A stretch of DNA of 64,000 bases from Liopterus haemorrhoidalis (lineage: Eukaryota; Arthropoda; Insecta; Coleoptera; Dytiscidae): the NCBI GenBank assembly GCA_963971575.1, contig OZ020625.1, positions 18,072,829-18,136,828 on the forward strand, in the 5' to 3' direction. Both the position numbers and the translations under genes were made by a program. Every line of letters starts with the position of its first letter. Positions within the stretch are counted from its first letter, which is position 1. The notes beneath the pieces were generated by a model, which saw nothing but the letters and a program-made list of their open reading frames with translations, had not been told where the DNA came from and searched no databases. Below are positions 11,217 to 21,601 of this stretch, piece after piece.

Positions 11217-11519
11217 GTAATAATGAGGCAAGATATTATCCAAAAATCAAGAGAGAAGAGTACAGAAAAAACAACAAAAATATTTAATAATAATGTAAAA
11301 AAAAAAAAAAATGAGAATAATAAAAGGTTTATTATTCTCAAAAACATTAACAAAACATTAACAAAAAATCATTTCATGGGACACACTAGTAAACTATATA
11401 ACTTATTTCATAAGTACATAACCGACAACAATATAAATGTTACTTTCATTAACTACAAACTAGTAGTAAAACTTTGGATAAAAAATAACAATCAAATAGA
11501 ACGTATTTTGGATAAATAA

Positions 11520-11960
11520 AGAGGAGAAAGGAGTGAAAAGGGAGGAGGAGGAGAGAAAGACAAGAAAGAAAGATTTTTTTCTCCTTGTCTTTTTCTCGCA
11601 CCTCATCTGGCCACTACTCTAGATGTTACACACTTTGATTCATGTTTACTAAATTTACAAACTGTTAAATCTTTCATATTATATTATTACATATGCTAAT
11701 GTGACATTCATTGTTTAAGTTTTAACTTGCCTCCACGCACAAAACTCTTTGAGTTTTATGTGGAAAATATTGTATTGGCTACAAAATAGTCACATTAACT
11801 TTATTCATGTTTCTTATATGTACTGCATTTATTATCCTTATATTTGTAAAAAAAAAAAATTAATATTTGTTTGTAATTTCTTATAAATAACGAATAAAGT
11901 GTTTATTATTATTATTATTATATTTCTTGTCTTATTTCATTAACCTTTTATATAATTTAT
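11520..11960. other. low-complexity stretch, no gene
   Basis: A GA-rich run (11520-11575) is followed by a partly complementary TTTCTCCTTGTC run, then AT-rich sequence ending in an ATAAAG plus (TTA)n tract at 11890-11925. The tract looks like the tail of a degraded retroelement. Confidence 0.4.
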
Positions 11961-11969
11961 GTTTCAAAA

Positions 11970-12090
11970 CACACATTTGCAATTGTTAGTCGTAAAATTT
12001 TAAATATAGCTCAAGTTCTGTATAATAATTAATTGATATAGAACTTATTTAGCTATGTTTAAAATTTTACGACTAACAAGTGCAAATCAT
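11970..12090. repeat. short near-perfect inverted repeat
   Basis: About 50-bp arms centred on TTAGTCGTAAAATTTTAAA near 11990 and its reverse complement near 12065, separated by about 12 bp. It would form a long hairpin and may be a foldback MITE remnant. Confidence 0.7.
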
Positions 12091-12265
12091 TATTTTTTTT
12101 TATATAGCAATGATATAGAAATATTCAAAAACCCCGCTACTCGAAACTACAGCGCCACTAGAATATGTAGTGAAACTAACATATAAGGCGGTGGGGGACG
12201 AAGGAAAAATACCTTGAGGTAGCGAGAGTTGCCTATCTATAGTAGTATATGTAATCTATGGCCAA

Positions 12266-12336
12266 GAAGTTTGATTCAAACGATGACAGTAACTAGGTTG
12301 CAAGATATAGTTCCGCCTAAACGTTTAGAATGGCCT
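12266..12336. mobile_element. relic of the CAGTCTGTTTCAAACG MITE family
   Basis: Matches the right third of copies A and B (AAACGATGAAAGTAACTAG...AGTTCCGC..AA.CGTTT) with several substitutions. The left end was not found. Confidence 0.55.
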
Positions 12337-12512
12337 TTAACTAGCATTCGCCTCAAATCTCACTCACTATTCACTCAAATTTGACAGATAAGTGAGTGGT
12401 CAATGAGTTACTAATATCCAACTTTTGTTACTGATTTCCAAATTAGTGAGTCATTGCCAAATGAGGTTGAGGTGAGGATTAGGAACGTTTGTGAATTCAG
12501 GCCTTAACTTAC

Positions 12513-12607
12513 AAATCCGAATTTTTTGATGTAACAGCCAACAAGACATTCCGCTTTCCTGGACATGGGTTTTCCCTTCACAATATTTCTTACTTGCAAA
12601 ATATCGT
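12513..12607 (-). CDS. odorant-binding protein, internal exon with Cys2-X3-Cys3
   Basis: On the minus strand this 95-nt exon lies between an acceptor (TTATTTTTAG) and a consensus donor (GTAAGTT). With the last G of the upstream exon (12664-12733) it reads 32 codons without a stop: DDILQVRNIVKGK, then RKAECLVGCYIKKFGF. The C-x3-C pair and its surroundings match the second and third cysteines of insect odorant-binding proteins, small secreted carriers of hydrophobic odorants. Downstream exons with the last three cysteines were not found at lower coordinates, where transposons dominate. The gene is either spread over long introns or a fragment. Confidence 0.65.
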
Positions 12608-12663
12608 CTAAAAATAAAGATTCAGAAACATGTGAATAATTTTTAATAATTTTTATAACTCAC

Positions 12664-12733
12664 CTTCAGCAGCTTTAAGTTCTTCTCTACATTGTCTCTT
12701 AGCTTCATCTGAATCAAATATTAAAGAACTTAT
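12664..12733 (-). CDS. odorant-binding protein, exon with first conserved Cys
   Basis: A 70-nt exon on the minus strand, bounded by acceptor TTTTTTCAG and donor GTGAGT. It reads ISSLIFDSDEAKRQCREELK plus AAE and one extra base, so it joins the next exon in phase 1. The single Cys in KRQCREELKAAEDDI sits where odorant-binding proteins have Cys1, with the usual acidic helix after it. The signal-peptide exon should lie at higher coordinates; I could not identify it. The two exons together cover 55 residues of an expected 130-150. Confidence 0.65.
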
Positions 12734-12739
12734 CTGAAA

Positions 12740-13200
12740 AAATATACAGGTGTTAAAAAATGTGATCGTAAATTTAGAAAAATGAGCGTTTACAAAATGG
12801 ACCATTACAAAAAAATAAAATAACCTACAACATGAATAATTTTACAATATTTTTTTAACTCATTTCTTTGTTCTTCTTTCAGTGATCCTGACTAGCCGAA
12901 GCTATGTAAATTAATGTAAATCACTCGGTAAGAAATTTGTAGCAAATTTGAATGCGGTATTATTAAAAATATTGTTATTATAATTGTAACGTAATTATAT
13001 TTACGCTAATAGACATATCTAACGATTGTTAGCTTGAATACATACAAGAAAATTGAACCAATACATCCAATTGTTTCGAATTTCACGTAGCAAAAATATT
13101 TGTTTCAGAAAATGGCGAGTCACCTCGCTTGGTTTGGTATTTATTTGCACAGATACTATCGAAACTGTACAAACACACCGAGAATAATATATTAATCATT
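12740..13200. other. no gene recognised
   Basis: AT-rich, presumably intron of the odorant-binding gene. A possible signal-peptide exon was looked for on the minus strand and not found. Confidence 0.4.
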
Positions 13201-13357
13201 AAAGGGCCGGTCTTTCCACCTTCAGATAAAGTGGCTGGTAACGTTATCTGACGGATAAAAACAATAAAGCGTCTTTCCACCTTCAGATAAAGTTATTCCT
13301 ACGAATAAACTATACTATCTGGCAGATAAGTTATTCGGTAGTCAAAGTAGCGAATAA

Positions 13358-13946
13358 TGCCTCATTTTCATGCGGGTGTTGGAAGTGTGGAACAAAAAAT
13401 TCAACCAATAGGATCGCTTTATTTTGAAAAAACCCGTACCATGGTATCGTAGGCGCGGTGTTACAAGCGCGGTGTCGCAAGTTCAGAAATTTCAACTCTA
13501 GCGCCGGCCGCACCGTCGAAACCATAGAAACATATATTTTTTCGGAATGGTGACAGTTGGTGTCATTCTCATGTAATTGAAATAATTCTCTGTGTCTGTT
13601 AGCCTCATTTCTTGCAACAAGTTAAAATAATCACCCTGTTGCCGTCTGTTTTTATATATGGGGCGTACCCACCATTGCTTTTCTTCATATCGCATTAAGT
13701 CTAAATATGAATAAAAAAGAGCTAGACGTCTCCTTCGATTTGACGACATATTTAATGAAATTGAATAACCGTTTACTCCAAACACTTGTATAAACTTTTA
13801 GGTTAAATTTGGGTTATATACAAATGTCAAAACCGAAAACGCGCCCTTATCACGCCTTCAACCCCACCATGAAATTCGAACTTGTAAATATAACACCACG
13901 CCTCTCACTCCTGTCACGCCTTTGACACTACCATGAAAATGAGGCA
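13358..13946 (-). mobile_element. nested PIF/Harbinger deletion derivative
   Basis: Ends TGCCTCATTTTCATG and its exact reverse complement, flanked by TAA (13355-13357, 13947-13949). The second copy of the host element at 63.9 kb has a single uninterrupted GAATAAGTAA at the matching position, which is the empty site. It carries a transposase N-terminal fragment. Confidence 0.9.
13498..13785 (-). pseudogene. PIF/Harbinger nuclease, N-terminal fragment
   Basis: Frame of 95 codons with RRLALFYSYLDLMRYEEKQ, then WWVRPIYKNRRQQGDYFNLL, LTDTENYFNYMRMTP. The WWV-x-P-I...R-x-GD(Y/F)..L and FFNYFRM-like segments are characteristic of the start of Harbinger-type DDE nucleases. The catalytic DDE part is deleted. 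The element could move only with help in trans. Confidence 0.75.
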
Positions 13947-15094
13947 TAAGTAACAAATAAGTGCTATCACTGTCAATACGTTAGAAATTAAATGATTTCT
14001 TGCAAAATGTATATGCAACAATAAATTGCAAAATGGACTTGAAAAAATATAATTTGTTTAAATTTTATTATTTGTAGAAATAATGCCTTAACTCCAAGAT
14101 AACAGTGCACCACTCCACGGTGAGAAAAAATATGAAAAAGTATCTCGTGCAAAATCCAGCTTAATTCTGATTTCATTTGTATGCCTTGTACGGAAAATTA
14201 AATACACAAATTTCAACGAGTATTTTACGAAATTGCCCGCTATCCACGAGTGGTTGCAGCCTGGGATGAAATGTTAGTGAAACTGCTTTCTTCTGTGAAA
14301 AAAAGGCTGAAATAAACTGTGTCGAGATGGATATTTTATATTAAACATTAGCCGGGATCCACGCTTTACAATACAATGTTTAATAATTCTAATATTCGCT
14401 TCGAATTTGAGCAATAAGATTATAATTGGTATAGTAGCAACTGCAGTATTACGCAACTTTAACGTTACAAGAGTGGATATGAAGAACCACCCACAAAAGA
14501 TCAGTACTGTGTCGGTGACGTACCTGAAAAAACTGATTACTCAGAAGAAATGAAAATGAAAGAATACTCCGTGATTTAATTTCTTATTTTCAAATTTATT
14601 ATAACTTATTTTGTATTTACATCAATCATAATAAAATTAAAAAATTAAATAAACGTAGAACAATTATTATTAATATTTACTATCTATTTTTCATTCCCCC
14701 AATTTTATTACATGCTCACGACATTAATAATTGCTAAAATCTTGTATAACGCATACATAAATTTAATTTTGTTAGTGGCAATAACCAAAAAAACGGCTCG
14801 ACAGCTGTCAGTTTACTAATTTATTTAATTATTTCCATAGAGAAACAAAAAAAAAATCTTTCTCAACGCCTATCTTAGTTACACATTCAGTGTAACCAAT
14901 CTGAGGATTAAATATGTCAGTCTAATTATCCGTCAGATAACTATCTGACAGATAAATTTAAATTGAAAGACGGGATGACATTTATCCAACAGATAAAGTA
15001 TCAGATAACTTTATTTATCAGATAGTTACCTAGAAGTTTATCAGAAGGTGGAAAGACCGGGCCTTAAGCTGATAATTATATGCACTCAAATGTA

Positions 15095-15502
15095 CAGTCT
15101 GTTTCAAACGCTTAGGCGGAACTAAATGGGAATTTCGTTCTTTTAGGTTGTCCACGACAAGGGACCTTGCTTGGGTTATTTCATTTTTCACGTTGCAATG
15201 TCAAAATTTAAAATTACAACAATGAAACCATGGAAACGAATGACCTATGTCAAAATTAAATTATTTTTTTATATATTTTAATGACAAAAAAATTAATAAA
15301 TGGGAAATTTGTATTAAGATTGACACAAAAAATCAAAATATAAAGAAAATGTCAATTTAAAATGATATTAACCTTAACCAAAAAATGTGTATTGTAAGTA
15401 TGATTTACAAAGCTTAAACAAAACGGTCGAAAAGCACGATTTAAACGATGAAAGTAACTAGATTGCAAAATTTAGTTCCGCTTAACCGTTTGGAACAGAC
15501 TG
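15095..15502. mobile_element. TA-flanked MITE, copy B (full length)
   Basis: 408 bp with ends CAGTCTGTTTCAAACGCTTA and a matching inverted right end ...AACAGACTG, each flanked by TA. It is the longest of four family members in the window. Right after it (15503-15700) the sequence is AT-rich with no recognised feature. Confidence 0.85.
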
Positions 15503-15699
15503 TACGATAATATGCGCGTATATATGCATAAAATTTATTATGCCATAAATTTTGTTTACAATATGCACCCAAAATAACAATATATGCGCAAAATATGCTC
15601 TAATTTTTTTGAAAATGAGTGGAAATTAATAAAAAAGAAATATAAAAATTTAAATTATTTTGTAGGATTATATATAATTTTTATTCAAAGATTATATTA

Positions 15700-18147
15700 T
15701 AGGGTCATTCCATGTCAAGTGGTCTGATTTCAGAGAAGTGCCCTGCTCGACCATCACGGATTTCGATGAAATTTTGTATGGACATTCACACATGTTCCCA
15801 ACGAACATTGGTAAAGTTTTACGTTCATCCATGCAATACTTGCTGAGATTTAGTAATTTGTTTGACCCCATACCGCAGCCTTCTATGGTATGACTCCGAG
15901 ATTTCGGCAACTTTGAGACACAGTATCTCTGGCAATATTTTGTTGAGAGAAACAAAACTTTGCCAACTTATACAACTTTTTGCGCTCTATTAAACAAAAT
16001 AATAAACAAATCTTCATGAGCGATTCCCGTGAAGAAAACTTGGATCAAACTTGGCCTAAAAAATTTGCAACTCGAAAAAATTTTAATGTTTGGCTTTTTA
16101 TACCTCTGAAAGTAAAGGTACGATAAACGTGAAATTTTGCACATAATAACTTATCAATACAAGGTTAACGAATATAAAATTTCACACTCCTAATATTTTT
16201 CATTAGTTCAGGAATTGAGTGTAAAGTTGATGATTTTTGTGAAAATGCTAAAAACAGGGTATATTTAGCCCACTTTTACAAAAATATACCTTCTGGAAAC
16301 TGTTTTAAATTATTTTCATTAGAAAGAGCATGTTTTAATCCCCCTAAGAAAGTAGGATTGGTTTTTCATCCCTGGTATATAAGGCCATAGAAATAGGGAC
16401 AAAGTTGAGAACGTTTTTATCACATGCTGTTACCGCAATATCGCATGCAGTCCATTATTTTTCATCTTGTTTGTTTTATACAGGCATTATAAGTACCTAA
16501 ATTGCGTTGATCCATGGTGACATTGTCACTACCAGTTCAGAAACTTGAACCAGTAACCCCAGCGCCATAGGGTTCACGCCCGATAGCCGTGCAATACCAG
16601 CCACGGGTGGGTTTCTTGGTTGAGGATCCCAAGCCTCTAGTTTTTTTCTTCGTTAAGGTTCCAAAGCCTTGTGTGGGTATCTGTCCGGTTCCCAAGCCAC
16701 TGATTGGGCAGCTTATTCTAGGTTCCTAAGCCTGAAGTGGGTATCTTACATGGTTCCCAAGCCGAACTATTTCCCGGATGTTATGTTGCCTGCATTTATG
16801 AAAATAAGTGGTGGGTAGGCAATGTTGTAAAAAAATTTCTGGAACAAAATGATGCTTTGGTAAAATTTATGCATTCGCGAGGCCCGGCTCATTCATTTTA
16901 TTGGCCCGAAAGAAAAGATATTTGTTGGATTCCAGCACAACACCTTATTTGTGGCCTTCTAGCACCATCAGTTATGTCACCAGGCGACAGTATCAATTCC
17001 AAGAAGTGACACTGAAGAAAGTGGCTACTAAATTCAATAATAAATAAGCAATAGTTGGAATTTGGCAATTCATACAAACATCATGGACTTCGGCTTGGGA
17101 ACCATGTAAGATACCCACGTCAGGCTTAGGAACCTAGAATAAGCTGCCCAATCATTGGCTTGGGAACCGGACAGATACCCACACAAGGCTTTGGAATCTC
17201 AACGAAGAAACCAAACTAGAGGCTTGGGATCCTCAACCAAGAAACCCACCCGTGGCTGGTATTGCACGGGTATCGAGCGTGAACCCTATGGCGATGGGGT
17301 TACTGGTTCAAGTTTCTGAACTGGTAATGACAATGTCACCATGGATCAACGCAATTTAGGTACTTATAATGCCTGTATAAAAAAAACATGATGAAAAATA
17401 ATGGAATGCATGCGATATTGCGATAGCAGCATGTGATAGAAACGTTCTCAACTTTGTCCCTATTTCTAAGGCCTTATATACCAGGGATGAAAAACCAATC
17501 CTACTTTTTTAGGGGGATTAAAACATGCTCTTTCTAATGAAAATAATTTAAAACATTTTCCAGAAGGTATATTTTTGTAAAAGTGGGCTAAATATACCCT
17601 GTTTTTAGCATTTTCACAAAAATCATCAACTTTACACTCAATTCCTGAACTAATGAAAAATATTAGGAGTGTGAAATTTTATATTCGTTAACCTTGTATT
17701 GATAAGTTATTATGTGCAAAATTTCACGTTTATCGTACCTTTACTTTCAGAGGTATAAAAAGTCAAACTTTAAAATTTTTTCGAGTTGCAAATTTTTTAG
17801 GCCAAGTTTGATCCAAATTTTCTTTATGGGAATCGCTCATGAAGATTTGTTTATTATTTTGTTTAATAGAGCGCAAATAGTTGTATAAGTTGGCAAAGTT
17901 TTGTTTCTCTCAACAAAATATTGCTAGAGATACTGTGTCTCAAAGTTGCCGAAATCTCGGAGTCATACCATAGAAGGCTGCGGTATGGGGTCAAACAAAT
18001 TACTAAATCTCAGCAAGTATTGCATGGATGAACGTAAAACTTGACCAATGTTAGTTGAGGACATGTGTGAATGTCCATACAAAATTTCATCAAAATCCGT
18101 GATGGTCGAGCAGGGACCACTAGACCACTTGATGTGGAATGACCCTA
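15700..18147. mobile_element. foldback element with 1.06-kb inverted arms
   Basis: Arms 15700-16765 and 17089-18147 are reverse complements with a few percent differences, separated by a 323-bp loop. The outer ends are GGGTCATTCCATGTCAAG and its complement, flanked by TATA on both sides. The inner end of each arm carries five spaced copies of a GGTTCCCAAGCC-like word. The loop contains a small ORF. The superfamily is not assigned. Confidence 0.85.
16737..17009 (+). CDS. unidentified small protein in foldback loop
   Basis: The 90-codon frame begins in the left arm, but its conserved-looking part lies in the unique loop: GCYVACIYENKWWVGNVV, DALVKFMHSRGPAHSFYW, ERKDICWIPAQHLICGL. The Trp-rich strands resemble a small beta-barrel (SH3/Tudor/chromo-like) tail known from various transposon-borne and domesticated proteins, an analogy I cannot verify. 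The stop is at 17007-17009. It has no catalytic core. It may be the last exon of a captured gene or of the original transposase. Confidence 0.4.
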   Translation: MGILHGSQAELFPGCYVACIYENKWWVGNVVKKFLEQNDALVKFMHSRGPAHSFYWPERKDICWIPAQHLICGLLAPSVMSPGDSINSKK

Positions 18148-18273
18148 TAATTTAAAAAATATATAATTTTTATAAATAAACAATAAATTGTTTAACAAAG
18201 ATGTTGAAGTAATATTTCTAATTTGTTACGTTAATATGTTGTGTAATTATGTGTTTTTCTAAATTATCAATTA

Positions 18274-18361
18274 AAAAATCAGCTGTGGCAACCACAGGAC
18301 CGACCGCCATCACAAATTACTTGTATAAAATACATTCTAGCAGCAGAGTATGTCGCCAACA
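18274..18361 (-). pseudogene. decayed copy of hydrophobic exon unit
   Basis: Reverse complement reads LLLECILYK, a stop, then MAVGPVVATADF. It matches the better copies at 18577-18866 and 18910-19035 over about 85 bases before diverging. Confidence 0.5.
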
Positions 18362-18576
18362 CAAATGATGTTCAGTGATTCCCACATTACAAAAATAAGA
18401 AACTAGTTTTTATTTTAAACATTGTAATCACGATTTTTTTAATCAAAGATGCACTATAACAAAATTGTGGTACAATTTCAATTATTTTTTTAATTTTTAT
18501 TAAATAAAATGGATATAATATATAAATTTAAATTAAATTTAACCTTAAATATTCAAACCGCTTACAAAGAAGGTTA

Positions 18577-18866
18577 TTAAATGAGAGCGAGAGAGGGAGA
18601 TGTGACAGCCAGACGTAAACTTAAGAACGTAAAAATTGCTGCTTTAGTTTGCTTAATAGGGGAAGCAATGTTGCCAATCAAACCCTGGGGTCTGTCGGCT
18701 TCTTCAAAGGCTTGCGGTACTTTGTATAATCCAGTGACTTTAATCATGACCATGGAAACGTTACATATAAGTATGAAAAAACCAGCTGTGGCCACCACAG
18801 GACCGACCGCCATCGTAAAGTACTTGTATAAAATACATTCTAGCAGCAGAGTAGAAATAACTTGGC
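18577..18866 (-). CDS. unidentified exon with hydrophobic segments
   Basis: After an acceptor-like AAATATTAG at 18867-18869 the minus strand stays open for 95 codons to TAA at 18577. It begins QVISTLLLECILYKYF, then MAVGPVVATAGFFILICNVS (a likely membrane helix), a polar stretch (YKVPQAFEEADRPQGLIGNI) and a second hydrophobic run (AAIFTFLSLRLAV). I recognise no family. A nearly complete duplicate of the first half lies just upstream. The overlapping plus-strand frame is less protein-like. It may be a terminal exon of a membrane protein gene, or a pseudogene. Confidence 0.4.
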
Positions 18867-19081
18867 CTAATATTTTCTAACAAATATATTATTTATCATG
18901 ACCATGGAAACGTTACATATAAATATGAAACAATCAGCTGTGACCACCACAGGACCGACAGCCATCATAAAGTACTTGTATAAAATACATTCTAGCAGCA
19001 GAGTAGAAATAACTTGGCCTTATATTTTCTAACAGAGATATTATTTATCATGACCATGGAAACGTTATGTATAAGTATGAA
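18745..19081 (-). repeat. tandem duplication of the hydrophobic exon (about 150-bp units)
   Basis: The TCATGACCATGGAAACGTTA word recurs at about 18745, 18897 and 19050. The middle unit (18910-19035, minus) keeps an open frame: QVISTLLLECILYKYFMMAV followed by GPVVVTADCFIFICNVS. The last unit is only a fragment. Confidence 0.7.
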
Positions 19082-19369
19082 GAAATAGATACGTAGAAAA
19101 TTTTTTAAAAAAATTTCAATTTTTTTTCGTTTTATCAAAAAATGTCTCAAATAAAAGTTATTAGTTATTGCATTTATGACAAGTTTTGTTAAATAAATTT
19201 TTTCGAAATATTTTTCTGTTGCTAAATATTCGCAAAAATTTTAAAATCGACACGGGTAAACTCCCATTTCTAGTCAACCGATTTTTACCAAAAGTTGATC
19301 AACTCGGCACGAGTTGATTAACAATGGCACATTGATGTCAAAAACTTAAATATTCAAAAATTTCATAAA

Positions 19370-19470
19370 AATCCTTTTAGCCGAATTTGCTCTGCTCGTG
19401 TACACAGACAGACAGACAGACGGAGGAACGGACAAACGGGCGGACGGACAGACAGACCGACAGACATCAT
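19370..19470 (+). repeat. (CAGA)n-rich microsatellite
   Basis: Runs of CAGACAGACAGACAGACGG and GGACAGACAGACCG variants. The flanks (19090-19570) are AT-rich and non-coding. Confidence 0.8.
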
Positions 19471-19574
19471 GCTAAAAATAGTCAAAACGTTATGTAGGGA
19501 CCTCAATTCGTGGAGATCCATCGAAATCTCGAAATGTCAAAATCGGTATGATCACAATACCTCCCTTATATATG

Positions 19575-20347
19575 TGCTTACAATTTCAACAATTTCCACT
19601 GGTTATTGAATTTACGTTTTTAAAAAGTAAATGCAACATCTGTCCAAATATAACTAGAATTTTGAAAAAATAATTTAAACAAAATAAAAAGGCAAAAAAA
19701 AACAAAAAATAATATTGTCTCGAGACCGGATCGAACTTTAGTTTGCAAATTAGAACACGAGCATGCTAACCATTACACTATAAAAGCATGCTCATTTACT
19801 GTGTTACATAAGTTATTAAGTATTTTACTTGGTCAAGCAAAAAACACAAAAACTGCTTTATTTTCCGAAAATATAATCTGATCAAAAATTCCTGTTGTAC
19901 TATTCCGGTTCACACAAATGTACATTACTTAGATTTTTTTCGGATTTTTAGTTTAAACCATCACTATTGTACTGTAATCTATGTAATGTTGGCCAAAATT
20001 GGGTCAAAATAATTTATTTTGCAAAAATAAAATTTTGATCGTTAATCCACGTACAGACAGACAGACACGTACTAATGACTTTTATTTGATATCCTACTCA
20101 GAATTAAAAAAAAAAAAAATGATTTTCGAAGAGCAGATATTTGTTTATATTTTTAAGGAGATAAGTTTTTTAGATGTTTTAGTATTTTTCCTATGTGCGG
20201 GCAAAGAGTTGTATAAGCTTGCAAAATTTCAACTTTAGGTTTAGCCGTTTGGCTCCAATTTCTACCGAACAGGCAGACAGACAGACAGACAGACCGACGA
20301 CAAAATGACGGTATAAGGGTTTTTTTGGTCATACCTACAAAACCCTA
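19575..20347 (+). repeat. 770-bp dispersed repeat with tRNA-like part, copy 1
   Basis: Matches 26464-27290 in reverse orientation over nearly its full length, including GATCGTTAATCCACGTAC, the AATTAAAAAAAAAA run, the CAGA microsatellite and a GACGGTATAAGGGTTTTTTT end. The tRNA-like block at 19719-19792 suggests a SINE-derived composite. The ORF at 19999-20238 is an incidental frame. Confidence 0.75.
19719..19792 (-). ncRNA. tRNA-derived SINE head or tRNA relic
   Basis: On the minus strand TATAGTGTAATGGTTAGCAT matches the RNA polymerase III box A. About 30 bases later AGTTCGATCC matches box B. The acceptor stem does not close and the anticodon arm is degenerate, so it is not a working tRNA gene. 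Confidence 0.6.
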
Positions 20348-20443
20348 TAAAACGTAATAAAACCGTTTAATTAAAGTTGCGGAACCACTGAAAATGTACC
20401 ACGGAACTCCAGGGTTCTGCGGAACACAAGTTGAATACCACTG
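20348..20443 (-). mobile_element. isolated hAT terminus
   Basis: The reverse complement begins CAGTGGTATTCAACTTGTG and continues with TTCCGCAGAACCCTGGAG, like hAT termini that read CAGTGGTTCTCAACC. The other end was not found. Confidence 0.4.
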
Positions 20444-20454
20444 CTCTACTGAAT

Positions 20455-20900
20455 TTATTTACCAAAGATAGAGATGTACTTTCTTATATAGAGCACGTCG
20501 CGAAGAGGTGTATAGAGATGACAGTAGGGTCGGGGACACATTAGACCTGTTGCACGATGATGGAAGGGGGGGGGGGAGAGGTGGGCGAGGGAATTAGAGG
20601 CAAGAAGGATGACAGGAAGGGGTAAAGGAAGGAAGGAAGAGGCCCGGTGGGAAGCATAAGGGGAGAAATGGAAGGAAGGAAGGGGGCTGAGGTTACCTGG
20701 AAATGGGGAGGAAGGAAGGGAAATAGGTGAAGGGGTAAAGAAATGGTTGGAAGGGAAGACAATGGAATAAAATAAATTAAAGATGGGCGAGAGAACTGGA
20801 AGCAAGAAGGAAGGAGATCGGAGAGGAAAACCAGAATCAGAATAGGAAGAAAGAGAGGGTAACTGGAGCAAGAAGAAAGAAATGAGAAAATGTAATATAT
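20455..20900 (+). repeat. purine-rich low-complexity tract
   Basis: Degenerate GGAAG/GGGGAGA repeats spanning about 330 bases. The minus-strand Ser/Pro-rich frames across it are artefacts of composition. From 20900 to 21010 follows an AT-rich stretch with GGGAATAAAGAATATATA, which may be a retroelement tail. Confidence 0.8.
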
Positions 20901-21205
20901 TGTAAATTGAATTGTATTGTACGTTATTTATTTTTGATTGTTTTATTTCTATTTGTAATGGTTAATACCGTGAACGCCGCAAGGCCTAGGGAATAAAGAA
21001 TATATATATATACTTACCAATGTAGATCCCAGGATTAATGAAAATATAACCAGATATTTTAACATTTTGAATATTTATAACAAATATATTTATGTCGCCA
21101 CAAACTAACAACACTCCAGCTTTGAACCGATGTATGTAGTCAGCTCCTTTTTGATATAAACTTAAATAAAAATGTGTTATCATTTTAATATGTCAAGGTT
21201 ATAGT

Positions 21206-21262
21206 CAGTGGCGGACTGATACGTCGCGACACCGGGAGATTTCTCGGTAGGTCGGTCACAAT
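21206..21262 (+). mobile_element. hAT left terminus, truncated by insertions
   Basis: Starts CAGTGGCGGACTGATACG, a typical hAT end. The hAT at 21263-28030 interrupts it, and 36 bp later so does the hAT at 28066-35203. No right end was recognised. Confidence 0.4.
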
Positions 21263-21601
21263 TAGGGTTGTACATCGAAGGCAAAACATCGATGTTTAAC
21301 ATCGATGTTAACATAGGCGCTTACTATCGATGTTGAAAAAACATCGAAGGAAAAACATCGATGTTTTATTAATATTAAAAAAGCTATTTATTTATATTAT
21401 ATAGATTTTATTTAATAATGTAAAGATAAAATACGAAAAAAAGTAACATATAATACACAAAAAACATTTATTACATTTTTAAATAGAAATATTCTTTTTT
21501 AATAGTAATTAATTTCACATTAGCATTACCCAATATAATAACCCTAATTTGATCCTAATATTTTCACATTTCTAAAATGAAATATTTCATTTTATTATAA
21601 T

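Larger units (their letters stand above)
13203..15064. mobile_element. Harbinger-like element with long subterminal repeats, copy 1
   Basis: Ends AGGGCCGGTCTTTCCACC and its reverse complement, each flanked by TAA (13200-13202 and 15065-15067). The outer 100-150 bp contain many inverted TATCTGNCAGATAA-type words, likely transposase binding sites. A second copy begins at 63761. Inside are a nested element (13358-13946) and an exon-like frame at 14466-14579 (+), unidentified. The TAA duplication suggests PIF/Harbinger. Confidence 0.7.

Noticed and set aside
18581..18880. 99-codon plus-strand ORF
   Set aside because: Overlaps the minus-strand frame that has acceptor context and a better hydrophobic pattern; the plus frame shows no motif.
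19719..19792. Functional tRNA gene
   Set aside because: Box A and B are present but the acceptor stem and anticodon arm do not fold; the block is part of a dispersed repeat.
20455..20871. 138-codon Ser/Pro/Leu-rich minus-strand ORF
   Set aside because: Encoded by a purine-rich low-complexity tract; both overlapping frames give biased composition.
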